Positions 1 to 5,951 of a stretch of DNA of 5,951 nucleotides are shown in pieces. The position numbers and the translations under genes are program-made. The DNA comes from an uncultured Oscillospiraceae bacterium (GTDB lineage: Bacteria; Bacillota_A; Clostridia; Oscillospirales; Acutalibacteraceae). The notes beneath the pieces were generated by a model, which saw only the letters and a program-made list of their open reading frames with translations, had not been told where the DNA came from and ran no database searches. The DNA is taken from positions 1 to 5,951 of the forward strand of contig USGR01000066.1 in NCBI GenBank assembly GCA_900554165.1. Reading direction: 5' to 3'. The first letter of the stretch is position 1, and every line of letters begins with the position of its first letter.

Positions 1-1
1 G

Positions 2-625
2 CTGCCGGCGGCATACGGCTTTGACCCAAAGACCGACATACAGGTGCTCTGCCCGTCGAGAAAACGACAGCTCGGCACGATTAATCTTAACAATATTTTA
101 CAGAGTATTGTCAACGGCGGAGGCAGAGGACCGGAGATTAGGCGGGGACAGTATACTCTGCGCGCGGGGGACAAGGTTATGCAGTCCCGCAACGACTATG
201 ACATAGAATGGACTAAGGAAGATGGGACTCCGGGGCACGGCGTATTCAACGGCGACGTCGGAATACTTGAGGAGATAGACCGGCGCAGCGGAAACATACT
301 GGTAAGATTTGACGACAGGCTGGCTATATACTCTGAAGATGCTGCCGAAAATCTTGAGCTTGCCTATGCCGTGACGGTACATAAGAGTCAGGGCAGTGAA
401 TTTGACTGTGTAATAATGCCGGTTATAGATATCCCTTATCAGCTATGCTACAGAAATCTGCTTTACACGGCGGTGACAAGGGCAAAGAGCATGATAATTT
501 TAGTGGGCACAGAGGCAGCTGCGGAAAAAATGGCGCAGAACGACCGCAAAATAAAGAGATATACCTCTTTAAAATATATGCTGCAGGGGGAAGATGAGAA
601 TGAGTCTTTCTGCAATAATAGATAA
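2..625 (+). CDS. recD2: RecD2-type ATP-dependent DNA helicase (RecD/TraA family), C-terminal part, cut at left edge
   Basis: The frame is open from the left edge, so only the last 207 residues are visible of a family usually about 720-750 long. Seen: a GDKVMQ-x-NDYD stretch followed by VFNGDVG, typical of the SH3-like insertion of RecD2; then AYAVTVHKSQGSEFD, the superfamily 1 helicase motif that contacts DNA and ATP; then LLYTAVTRAK, helicase motif VI with its arginine finger. These in this order are characteristic of RecD-like superfamily 1B helicases, which unwind DNA 5' to 3' using ATP in the cytoplasm. RecD2 acts in DNA repair without RecBC. The Walker A and B motifs would lie upstream of the window. 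The last residues overlap the start of the comF gene, so the two are probably translated from one message. An exact RecD2 versus TraA-like assignment rests on context and motif spacing. Confidence 0.92.
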   Translation: MPAAYGFDPKTDIQVLCPSRKRQLGTINLNNILQSIVNGGGRGPEIRRGQYTLRAGDKVMQSRNDYDIEWTKEDGTPGHGVFNGDVGILEEIDRRSGNILVRFDDRLAIYSEDAAENLELAYAVTVHKSQGSEFDCVIMPVIDIPYQLCYRNLLYTAVTRAKSMIILVGTEAAAEKMAQNDRKIKRYTSLKYMLQGEDENESFCNNR

Positions 626-1301
626 GGCGCTGTCCTTTGTATTTCCGCCGCGCTGCCTGTTTTGCGGAGATATTGCCGATAACAAGTATATCTGCAAAAA
701 GTGCGAAAGCCTTTATAAAAAGATAGAATTGCCGGTATGCAGCGTATGCGGTTTTGGAAAGGGCGAATGCCATTGCTTTAAGGACATGCTTTTTGACAGA
801 GTAGTTGCGCCGTTTTATTATGAGGGAAGAGTGCGAGACGATATACTTAAGTTTAAATATTACGGAAAGCATTCATATGGCGATTATTTTGCCTGTTGTA
901 TATCGCAGCTTGTTAAGGAGCAATATGCCGGAATAAATTTTGATGCGGTTATAAGCGTGCCGGCTCTTGATAATAACGATGATAAGTTTTTTGATCATGC
1001 TATGTGCCTCGGCAAAGCGGTAGCCGATAATATAAATCTTCCGTTTGACGGCAGCTTGCTTGAAAAGACGGCTCAGCGTGTTAAACAGCATAGTCTGGAC
1101 TTTGAGCAGAGATTTAAAAATGTAAATGGGCTTTATAAGTGCCGAGGGAATGGTCAGAATTATAAAACAATTTTACTAATAGATGATATATCTACAACCG
1201 GCGCTACTTTTATGGAGTGCGCACGAATACTCAAGAATGCCGGAGTTAGTGAAATTTACTGCGCTGCTGTGGCGCTCACTCCAAAACGTAATATTTTTTA
1301 G
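600..1301 (+). CDS. comF: ComF family protein (zinc-finger phosphoribosyltransferase-like)
   Basis: About 233 residues, normal for ComF. The N-terminal part carries Cys pairs CLFC, CKKC and CSVCG (roughly residues 19-50), the expected zinc ribbon. The C-terminal part has the PRPP-binding loop ILLIDDISTTGAT (about residues 191-203), with the two acidic residues and TTG turn of type I phosphoribosyltransferases, and the upstream Q-x5-E-x-R-x-x-N block of ComF. ComF is a cytoplasmic protein needed for DNA uptake in competent bacteria; its role in non-competent clostridia is unclear. Start choice: ATG occurs at 594 and 600. The purine-rich site AGGGGGA at 585-591 is only 2-3 bases from the first but 8-9 from the second, so 600 is preferred; 594 remains possible and adds two residues. 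Either start overlaps the helicase gene, implying co-transcription. The block that usually reads R-G-F-N-Q is degenerate here (KFFDHA). Confidence 0.9.
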   Translation: MSLSAIIDKALSFVFPPRCLFCGDIADNKYICKKCESLYKKIELPVCSVCGFGKGECHCFKDMLFDRVVAPFYYEGRVRDDILKFKYYGKHSYGDYFACCISQLVKEQYAGINFDAVISVPALDNNDDKFFDHAMCLGKAVADNINLPFDGSLLEKTAQRVKQHSLDFEQRFKNVNGLYKCRGNGQNYKTILLIDDISTTGATFMECARILKNAGVSEIYCAAVALTPKRNIF

Positions 1302-1437
1302 GAATATATCGACGCATTAATAAAAAGGCAGCATTATAAGATTAATACCTCGCAACTACAAGTGAACTTTAACAATAAATCCGAAAATAAGTTTACATAA
1401 TATACGAGAAAACAATCATCGGACGGTGTATATTGTA

Positions 1438-2016
1438 TATTGGACATATATACTTATAGGTTTGAGCTGCTTTTAAAATTGTCATAATCTGCGATAAGGG
1501 GGACCTGATGGTGAACTGGGTGCCAGCCTGAGATATCTTTCGCAGCGATTTTCTATGCCATATGCAGAGCTTAAGGGCTTACTCACCGACATAGGTACAG
1601 AAGAATTGGGACATCTTGAAATGATAGGTGCGATTGTTTATCAGCTCACAAGAAATTTGAGCGAAGAAGATGTAAAAAAGAGCGGGTTTGACACATATTT
1701 TGTAGACCATACAACGGGTATATATCCGCAGGGAGCCTCGGGTGCCCCGTTTACAGCAGCATATTTGCAATCGAAAGGCGATCTTATTACTGATTTGCAT
1801 GAAAACCTTGCTGCGGAACAAAAAGCCAGAACCACTTATGACAATATTTTAAGATTATGCGATGACCCGGACGTTATCGACCCAATAAGATTTTTACGTC
1901 AGCGCGAAATAGTGCACTATCAGAGATTTGGCGAAGGACTTAGACTTGCTCAGGAAAAGCTGGATTCAAAGAATTTCTATGCTTTTAATCCGAGTTTTGA
2001 CAAAAATGTGAAATAA
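1438..2016 (+). pseudogene. cotJC: CotJC-type manganese catalase, disrupted in its 5' part
   Basis: From 1498 to the stop at 2014-2016 the frame reads as a CotJC/manganese catalase: GGPDGELGASLRYLSQRF, then LLTDIGTEELGHLEMIG, GAPFTAAYLQSKGD, LAAEQKART and REIVHYQRF. The family is a di-manganese four-helix protein that breaks down hydrogen peroxide; CotJC sits in the spore coat. Four metal ligands can be assigned after the ATG at 1555 and just before it: Glu-x-x-His in ELGH, Glu in AEQKA and His in IVHYQ, plus the first ligand Glu in DGELG (codon 1513-1515). That first Glu precedes the first ATG (1555), and no ATG, GTG or TTG occurs in frame between it and the TAA at 1495-1497. The ATG at 1555 also lacks a ribosome binding site. 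Upstream, W-T-Y (1441-1449) resembles the family's MWxYEKKLQYPV start with its Met codon replaced by TAT, a second TAA lies at 1474-1476, and K-I-V-I-I appears one frame over (1475-1489). I read this as a start-codon loss, a deletion of roughly 30 bases and a frameshift. Sequencing error is the alternative. No cotJA or cotJB is visible nearby. Confidence 0.8.
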
Positions 2017-2192
2017 ACCGTTTTGCAATATACATCTGTAAATTTTAGTTTATTTTATGCTTTAGCTGCGGTAACTTTGCTGATAAGAGTGGATTTGAAA
2101 GTTATACGATAAACATGTAAAAACAAATATAGAACAAAAACTCAATTTTGGCTTTGCCCAGATTTATACACATATTAAAAATGCTTGTTATG

Positions 2193-2224
2193 AAAAAAGC
2201 CAGCGCTTTTAGACGCTGGCTTTT
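2193..2224 (-). terminator. Rho-independent terminator, probably bidirectional, mainly for folD
   Basis: GCCAGCG (2199-2205) pairs perfectly with CGCTGGC (2214-2220) around an 8-base loop, and flanking AAAA/TTTT extends the stem to 11 bp. Read on the - strand the stem is followed by six T residues, on the + strand by four. It lies about 124 bases past the folD stop and about 180 bases past the catalase stop, between converging genes, so it can end transcription from both sides; the longer T run favours folD. Confidence 0.85.
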
Positions 2225-2241
2225 AAATATGTCGCTTTTAT

Positions 2242-2257
2242 AGCTTTTATAAAAGCT
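2242..2257. repeat. Perfect 16-base AT-rich palindrome followed by a T run
   Basis: AGCTTTTATAAAAGCT is its own reverse complement and is followed on the + strand by TTTTATT. It may act as a weak backup terminator for + strand transcripts, but the stem is short and AT-rich, so this is only suggestive. Confidence 0.3.
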
Positions 2258-2347
2258 TTTTATTCTGATGTTGCTGTTTTTGCAGATATTCATTAATCTG
2301 GCTCGCTGAAATCATTAACTGATATTTGTATATAAAATTTGCTGAAT

Positions 2348-3205
2348 TTATTTATCGAGTAAATTCTGAATTTTAGCGGCTGTGAGAGTATTTTTCATAA
2401 GCATTGTTATGGTCATCGGTCCGACACCGCCCGGCACCGGAGTTATGTAGGATGCAATAGGCTCTACACTGTCAAAGTCTACATCTCCGCAGATTTTTCC
2501 TGTTTCCAGCCGGTTTATTCCGACGTCTATAACCACTGCGCCCGGCTTTACCATGTCCGCCGTTACAAAGCGCGGACGGCCGATGGCGGCGACAATTATA
2601 TCTGCTGCGCGGCATATTTCATTAAGATTTTTAGTGTGGCTGTGGCATATGGTTACCGTCGCATTTTTATGCAGCATCAGCATAGACATAGGCTTGCCTA
2701 CTATGTCTGAACGTCCTATTACGCAGCAGCTCTTGCCGTCGACGTCTATGCCGTAGTATTCTATCATTTCCATTACTCCCGCCGGCGTGCATGGCAAAAA
2801 CTTAAAATCGCCCGTCATTATGCGGCCGACATTTACCGGATGAAAAGCGTCAACGTCTTTAAGCGAATTTATGGCCTCGATTACCGGCGCAACATCAAGA
2901 TGAGAGGGGAGAGGAAGTTGACATAATATACCATTTATATCACTTCTGACATTTAAGCTCTGCACTATTGCCATTAAATCTTCCTGACTTATGTCTGCTG
3001 GAAGTAAATGCTCTTCTGAATAAAATCCAAGCTGTTCGCACGCCTTTTTCTTGTTGTTTACATAAATTTTTGAAGCTGGGTCGTCGCCCACAAGTATAAC
3101 AGCGAGCCCGGGTACTATATTCCGCGCCTTAAGTGATGCAGCTTCATCCTTTATTTTTCCGCGTATGTACTCTGATACGAGCTTTCCGTCCATTATTTTA
3201 GCCAT
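2348..3205 (-). CDS. folD: Bifunctional methylenetetrahydrofolate dehydrogenase / methenyltetrahydrofolate cyclohydrolase
   Basis: The 285-residue product is the normal size for FolD. It interconverts 5,10-methylene- and 5,10-methenyl-tetrahydrofolate using NADP, and hydrolyses the latter to 10-formyl-tetrahydrofolate, supplying one-carbon units for purine and formyl-methionine synthesis in the cytoplasm. Seen: VGDDPASKIYVNNKKKAC (residues 39-56) with the catalytic Tyr48 and Lys52; QLPLP (96-100); KDVDAFHP with the conserved Asp near 119; the Rossmann-fold dinucleotide signature GRSDIVGKP (164-172); and PGGVGPMT (258-265). All hallmark residues are present, so it should be active. A GGAGA site lies about 9 bases upstream of the ATG. 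A terminator stands downstream at 2193-2224. The 5' side has a perfect 15-bp inverted repeat 44 bases before the start, then a structured gap up to lgt, so folD is probably transcribed from its own promoter. I found no known folate or ZTP riboswitch signature in that gap. Confidence 0.97.
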   Translation of the reverse strand: MAKIMDGKLVSEYIRGKIKDEAASLKARNIVPGLAVILVGDDPASKIYVNNKKKACEQLGFYSEEHLLPADISQEDLMAIVQSLNVRSDINGILCQLPLPSHLDVAPVIEAINSLKDVDAFHPVNVGRIMTGDFKFLPCTPAGVMEMIEYYGIDVDGKSCCVIGRSDIVGKPMSMLMLHKNATVTICHSHTKNLNEICRAADIIVAAIGRPRFVTADMVKPGAVVIDVGINRLETGKICGDVDFDSVEPIASYITPVPGGVGPMTITMLMKNTLTAAKIQNLLDK

Positions 3206-3248
3206 TGTTTACATCTCCGTCTTTCTATAATAGTTTTATTTCTTAAGT

Positions 3249-3294
3249 TTATAACCGATATATCGTGGTCAATCACACAATATATCGGTTATAA
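3249..3294 (-). promoter_or_regulatory. Perfect 15-bp inverted repeat upstream of folD (possible operator or leader hairpin)
   Basis: TTATAACCGATATAT (3249-3263) is exactly repeated in inverse as ATATATCGGTTATAA (3280-3294), separated by 16 bases. It starts 44 bases upstream of the folD ATG. No T run follows on either strand, so it does not look like a terminator. On the - strand a TTGACC resembling a -35 box lies in the loop (3267-3272), with TAAACT 15 bases further as a poor -10, so the repeat could be a dimeric regulator site overlapping the promoter. The regulator is unknown; the motif is not one I recognise. Confidence 0.5.
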
Positions 3295-3313
3295 GTTTAT
3301 TGGTTAGGAAAAA

Positions 3314-3535
3314 CGCCAAATTAGCCGGTTGAGGTATCAAATAAAAGTTTAGCTAATGCAATCGAGCAAAGCAAGCTGCAACAGCAAAATCTTAACAATG
3401 GACAGCTGCGTTAGAACAGTAGCTGCCAGATTACCGGCTGTGAGGCAAGTGATACATGTGAAATGAAATAGGTGCGGCCTGAGAGACTTTCCGGTAATAT
3501 CCGTTATAGGGTCAACTCAAGCCGTCAACTTGGCG
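3314..3535. repeat. About 222-base element with imperfect terminal inverted repeats and nested stems
   Basis: The ends match as ungapped inverted repeats: the 20 bases 3314-3333 agree with the reverse complement of 3516-3535 at 15 of 20 positions, including the outer CGCCAA/TTGGCG and inner TTGAG/CTCAA. Inside are further stems: ATTACCGG (3430-3437) with CCGGTAAT (3491-3498), which encloses AGGC (3443-3446) with GCCT (3477-3480); GGaCAGCT (3400-3407) with AGCTGCC (3421-3427); and TAAC (3393-3396) with GTTA (3503-3506). The stems are nested without conflict, as in a structured RNA. On the - strand five T residues follow directly. It fills most of the 346-base gap between lgt and folD, which otherwise lacks a gene. 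It could be a non-coding RNA, an untyped folD leader, or a small non-autonomous mobile element; I see no target-site duplication and no match to a riboswitch, 6S, SRP or T-box signature. Confidence 0.4.
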
Positions 3536-3551
3536 GTAGTTATTTTACTAT

Positions 3552-4724
3552 TTAGCTGTTTGAGCCGTCAGCGCCATTCTCTGATCCACCGTCGGTTTTT
3601 CCGGTCATGTCCGAGTCGTAGCTTTTATATTCGCTGACGCCATCTAAAGGCGCGTCGCCTTTGTTTTCGCTCATATATTCTCCATCGGTGACTACATTTT
3701 CATTTCGTATTTCATCTAATATTTCATTGTACTCCGCCGATGATAAATCATCGCCGATGCTTTCAGAATTATTAATATAGCTGTCGGACGGCGCGCCGTT
3801 TTCGTCGCTGTCAAGAGTTACATTTGCCGGTTCCTCGACGGCGGCATCTGAGCTGTCGGTACTTACATCGTCGTCGCTAATCCCGTCGCCGGCCAATGCA
3901 TTATCCGGCATAAGGAATTTTGGCAGATGTCCCTTTTTGCTTTTAATAAACAAAACTACCAGTAAAGCTGCCGCGGCCACAAATGAAAGCGCCGCCACAA
4001 GCTGCGAAACCCTGAAGCTGCCGAGCATTGGGATGTTGAGCATCAGGCTGTCGGTGCGAAGCCCCTCAATAAAGAATCGGCCAAAGCCGTACCATGCTGC
4101 ATATGACAAAAATATCTCCCCCTTAAATTTCCTGTGCTTTGACAGGATATGTAATAATATAAATCCGAGTATGCACCAAAGAGATTCATATAAAAAGCAG
4201 GGGTGTACCAGCTTTCCGCCGGTGTTTTCGCTGCTCATGCCAAACCATGTGCTCCAGGTTATCTCGCTGCCGAATGCCTCCTGATTAAAGAAATTGCCCC
4301 ACCGTCCAATGGCCTGTCCTATTAAAAAGCCTAAGGAGGCGAGGTCGAACATCGACAAAACGTCTACCTTGCGTATTTTGCACATTATTACTCCAGCTAA
4401 AAATGCACCTATTATTCCGCCGTATATCGCCAGCCCGCCGGAGCGTATATTGAAAAATTCCGTTATATTGCCGTAGAATATGCAAAAATAGAGCCTCGCG
4501 CATATAAGAGCAACCGGCAGTGCTACAATAACTACATCAAGCATGCGGTTGTTGTCTATGCCAAAGCGCTTTGAATTAAGCAGCGCATATACAAACGCCA
4601 GCACAACGCCCAGCATTATCAGCACACCGTACCAGTATATCTTAAAATCGCCGATTTGGAAAGCTACACGGTTAATTTCAAGATTTAGGCCGAAAATCGT
4701 CACGTTAAAAATATCCTGGGACAT
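3552..4724 (-). CDS. lgt: Prolipoprotein diacylglyceryl transferase with long acidic C-terminal tail
   Basis: Lgt transfers diacylglycerol from phosphatidylglycerol to the lipobox cysteine of prolipoproteins, the first step of lipoprotein maturation, in the cytoplasmic membrane. Seen: the Lgt signature GRWGNFFNQEAFG (residues 140-151), HPCFLYES (174-181) and YGFGRFFIEGLRTDSL (212-227) with the essential arginines. About seven hydrophobic segments occur (near 31-50, 62-84, 97-115, 124-140, 178-193, 204-221, 240-260), as expected. The loop GGLAIYGGIIG (96-106) has Tyr101 where E. coli Lgt has catalytic His103; I recall Tyr here in other clostridial Lgt proteins. The core ends near residue 265 after a KSKK stretch; residues 281-390 then form a low-complexity tail with 30 Asp/Glu against 4 Lys/Arg, rich in Ser, Gly and Asn, with no membrane segment. 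Most Lgt proteins end at 260-290 residues. GGGAGGT lies just upstream of the ATG, so the start is secure. A 13-bp inverted repeat abuts this site. Confidence 0.96.
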   Translation of the reverse strand: MSQDIFNVTIFGLNLEINRVAFQIGDFKIYWYGVLIMLGVVLAFVYALLNSKRFGIDNNRMLDVVIVALPVALICARLYFCIFYGNITEFFNIRSGGLAIYGGIIGAFLAGVIMCKIRKVDVLSMFDLASLGFLIGQAIGRWGNFFNQEAFGSEITWSTWFGMSSENTGGKLVHPCFLYESLWCILGFILLHILSKHRKFKGEIFLSYAAWYGFGRFFIEGLRTDSLMLNIPMLGSFRVSQLVAALSFVAAAALLVVLFIKSKKGHLPKFLMPDNALAGDGISDDDVSTDSSDAAVEEPANVTLDSDENGAPSDSYINNSESIGDDLSSAEYNEILDEIRNENVVTDGEYMSENKGDAPLDGVSEYKSYDSDMTGKTDGGSENGADGSNS

Positions 4725-4743
4725 ATTTTACCTCCCTGATTTT

Positions 4744-4802
4744 TATAAGGGCATAAAAATATCCTTTAAGCATGTGCTGTTACTTTTTATTATGCCCTTA
4801 TA
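4744..4802 (-). promoter_or_regulatory. Perfect 13-bp inverted repeat abutting the lgt ribosome binding site
   Basis: TATAAGGGCATAA (4744-4756) is matched exactly in inverse by TTATGCCCTTATA (4790-4802) around a 33-base loop. Read as lgt leader RNA, the hairpin ends only about seven bases before the GGGAGG of the lgt start. No T run follows in the lgt direction; an A run does. It may be a regulator site or a hairpin that influences access to the start. I could not pick a convincing promoter for lgt around it. Confidence 0.45.
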
Positions 4803-4832
4803 GATGTTATATTTATTCTAATATTTTACAAA

Positions 4833-4861
4833 AGGATGCAAATACTGCAATGCAGCATCCT
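4833..4861 (-). terminator. Possible rho-independent terminator after the M16 peptidase gene
   Basis: On the - strand AGGATGC pairs with GCATCCT (7 bp) around a 15-base loop that itself contains a TGCA-t-TGCA repeat, and is followed by TTTTGT. It lies about 77 bases past the peptidase stop. The T run, counted from the last stem base, is short, so termination may be partial, allowing some read-through into lgt. Confidence 0.45.
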
Positions 4862-4937
4862 GCATCACGCCATGCATAGGCGGAAAAACTTATTTTTGCC
4901 GGAAAAGATCCGCAAGCGTAAGAAGTAAAGCAAAGAA

Positions 4938-5951
4938 TTATTCGCCGGCGGGAAGTATGACGGAAAGTGAGCAGTTGTCCGTATTAAGCACTGATTTAAG
5001 ATGCTTGTTAATGTCATCGACGGTCGCAGCGGCGCAGATTTCTATGTCGTCATAAAGCAATGTGTCGCTTATGGCACACTGGACAAGCATTTCAGCAATA
5101 TCGTCTACTGCATTGAAGCGCATGACCAGACGGCCGTAATATCGCCTGCGCGCCCGTTCAAACTCTTCTGCATCGATGCCGTCTCTGCGTGCGCGTGATA
5201 TTTCTTCATTAATCGCATCCAGCACCGCACGCGGGTTACTGGATTCTCCCTCAAAAATAGAGGCGAAATAGCCATACCCGTCGAGTATGTCGGCGCCGAA
5301 TTTATCATTTATAAGTCCGGCTTCAAACAGCCGCTTGTAAAGCGGAGACGACTCGCCGGCTATCGTCTCCATCAGCAGCGAGGTGTATATTTTGTCTTTA
5401 AGTGTCCTGCGCTCAGAACCGCAGCTTTCTTTATATCCTATCGCAAACATGGGCAGCGATACGGCTAATTTTTGCTCAACATAGCTGTCCACTATTTCCT
5501 GCGGCTCGTCAAAAGAACCGCGCTCTATCTGTACAGGTGAAGCGTCCTTTAAATTTGCGTTGACCTGCGCTATAATATCGTCCGCATTTATATTTCCCGC
5601 GACGCAGATAAACATATTGTTTAAATTATAAAATGTATTATAGCATTTGTAAAGCAGCTTATAATCAATATGGCTTATCGATTCCACCGTGCCGGGAATA
5701 TCTATGCGCACAGGGTGATTTTTGTACATTGCGGCAAGCAGATTAAAAAGCAGGCGGCTGCCGGGAGAATCGAGGTACATCTCAATTTCCTGACCGATGA
5801 TGCCTTGCTCCTTTTCCACCGACTCCTTGGTAAAATACGGCTCCTGCACAAATTTTAAAAGAATGTCAAAGGACTCTTTAAAATTATCTGTGCAGCTGAA
5901 AAGATAATTGGTGCGGTCAAAGCTTGTGTAAGCGTTTGCAGATGCGCCGGT
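4938..5951 (-). CDS. ymfH: M16 family zinc peptidase, YmfH-like, N-terminus cut at right edge
   Basis: The frame stays open to the right edge, giving 337 visible residues of a family usually about 425-430 long. The first visible residues, TGASANAYTSFDRTNYLFSC, match the strand that follows the HxxEH zinc motif in M16 peptidases, so that motif must lie just outside the window. VEKEQGIIGQEI (visible residues 45-56) supplies the region of the third zinc ligand, probably the Glu in GQEI. HPVRIDIPGTVESISHI and the FYNLNNMFICVAGN stretch are close to Bacillus YmfH, and the second M16 domain follows with a SYVEQKLAVSLPMFAIGYKE block. YmfH pairs with YmfF; recent database names tie the pair to the elongation factor P modification pathway of Bacillus, but their reaction is not settled. 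A GTG at 5849 is an internal valine, not the start. A weak terminator follows, then lgt in the same direction. Confidence 0.9.
   Translation of the reverse strand, partial: TGASANAYTSFDRTNYLFSCTDNFKESFDILLKFVQEPYFTKESVEKEQGIIGQEIEMYLDSPGSRLLFNLLAAMYKNHPVRIDIPGTVESISHIDYKLLYKCYNTFYNLNNMFICVAGNINADDIIAQVNANLKDASPVQIERGSFDEPQEIVDSYVEQKLAVSLPMFAIGYKESCGSERRTLKDKIYTSLLMETIAGESSPLYKRLFEAGLINDKFGADILDGYGYFASIFEGESSNPRAVLDAINEEISRARRDGIDAEEFERARRRYYGRLVMRFNAVDDIAEMLVQCAISDTLLYDDIEICAAATVDDINKHLKSVLNTDNCSLSVILPAGE

Larger units (their letters stand above)
2017..2347. other. Convergent intergenic gap between cotJC remnant and folD
   Basis: This 331-base AT-rich stretch separates the last + strand gene from the 3' end of folD. 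Apart from the terminator at 2193-2224 and the short palindrome at 2242-2257, I see no gene, RNA gene or promoter that I can defend. Open frames here lack ribosome binding sites and run through the terminator hairpin. Confidence 0.6.

Noticed and set aside
423..872. 149-residue open frame on the - strand
   Set aside because: Antisense to recD2 and comF, both clearly coding; no ribosome binding site and no recognisable domain.
1428..1454. Tandem GTATATT repeat followed by CATATATACT, resembling a sporulation or housekeeping promoter
   Set aside because: No -35/-10 pair has acceptable spacing; in AT-rich DNA such matches are common, and part of it seems to be the decayed catalase start.
1555..2016. 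Intact 153-residue catalase starting at the first ATG
   Set aside because: It would lack the first ligand glutamate and the first helix and has no ribosome binding site, while family-like sequence continues upstream to 1498.
2102..2293. 63-residue open frame on the - strand
   Set aside because: Runs through the terminator hairpin, AT-rich composition only, no start signal.
3356..3466. 36-codon frame with two cysteines inside the lgt-folD gap
   Set aside because: No ribosome binding site, no known peptide family, and it overlaps the predicted stems of the 222-base element.
3470..3515. CTGAGAGA on the + strand, as in the TPP riboswitch
   Set aside because: The rest of the thiamine element is absent and the strand points away from folD, towards the 3' end of lgt.
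3206..3551. ZTP, tetrahydrofolate or T-box leader upstream of folD
   Set aside because: Searched by eye on the - strand for their conserved cores and found none.
3937..4284. 115-residue open frame on the + strand
   Set aside because: Shadow of lgt, whose signature motifs prove the - strand frame.

Overview
The window looks like ordinary chromosomal DNA from a spore-forming member of the Clostridia (Firmicutes). The signs are strong Shine-Dalgarno sites, AT-rich intergenic DNA, a recD2-comF pair, a YmfH-type M16 peptidase, and a CotJC-type spore-coat manganese catalase. I cannot name the genus. No rRNA, tRNA, CRISPR array, phage gene or transposase was found.

Layout. On the + strand, from the left edge, come the C-terminal part of a RecD2-type helicase (2-625), an overlapping comF-family gene (600-1301), about 136 bases without a gene, and a CotJC/manganese-catalase gene whose first part is broken (about 1438-2016). 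On the - strand, reading from the right edge, come a YmfH-type M16 peptidase cut by the window end (4938-5951), lgt (3552-4724) and folD (2348-3205). The two gene sets converge in a 331-base gap (2017-2347) that holds a clear intrinsic terminator.

How the genes relate. recD2 and comF overlap and are probably co-transcribed; both belong to DNA processing and repair or competence-type functions. The - strand genes are housekeeping: folD makes one-carbon folates, Lgt starts lipoprotein maturation, and the M16 peptidase is of the YmfF/YmfH type. They share direction, but gaps of 346 and 213 bases with strong inverted repeats separate them, so they look like separately controlled units rather than one tight operon.

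Most worth a second look. (1) The catalase reading frame is disrupted so that one of the manganese-ligand glutamates lies upstream of any possible start codon. (2) A roughly 222-base element between lgt and folD has imperfect 20-base terminal inverted repeats and nested internal stems; it could be a structured RNA or a small non-autonomous mobile element. (3) folD has a perfect 15-bp inverted repeat just upstream of its start, and lgt has a perfect 13-bp one almost touching its ribosome binding site. (4) Lgt carries an acidic tail of about 115-125 residues after its last membrane segment. I did not find a clear new multi-gene system; the gene content is mostly conventional.
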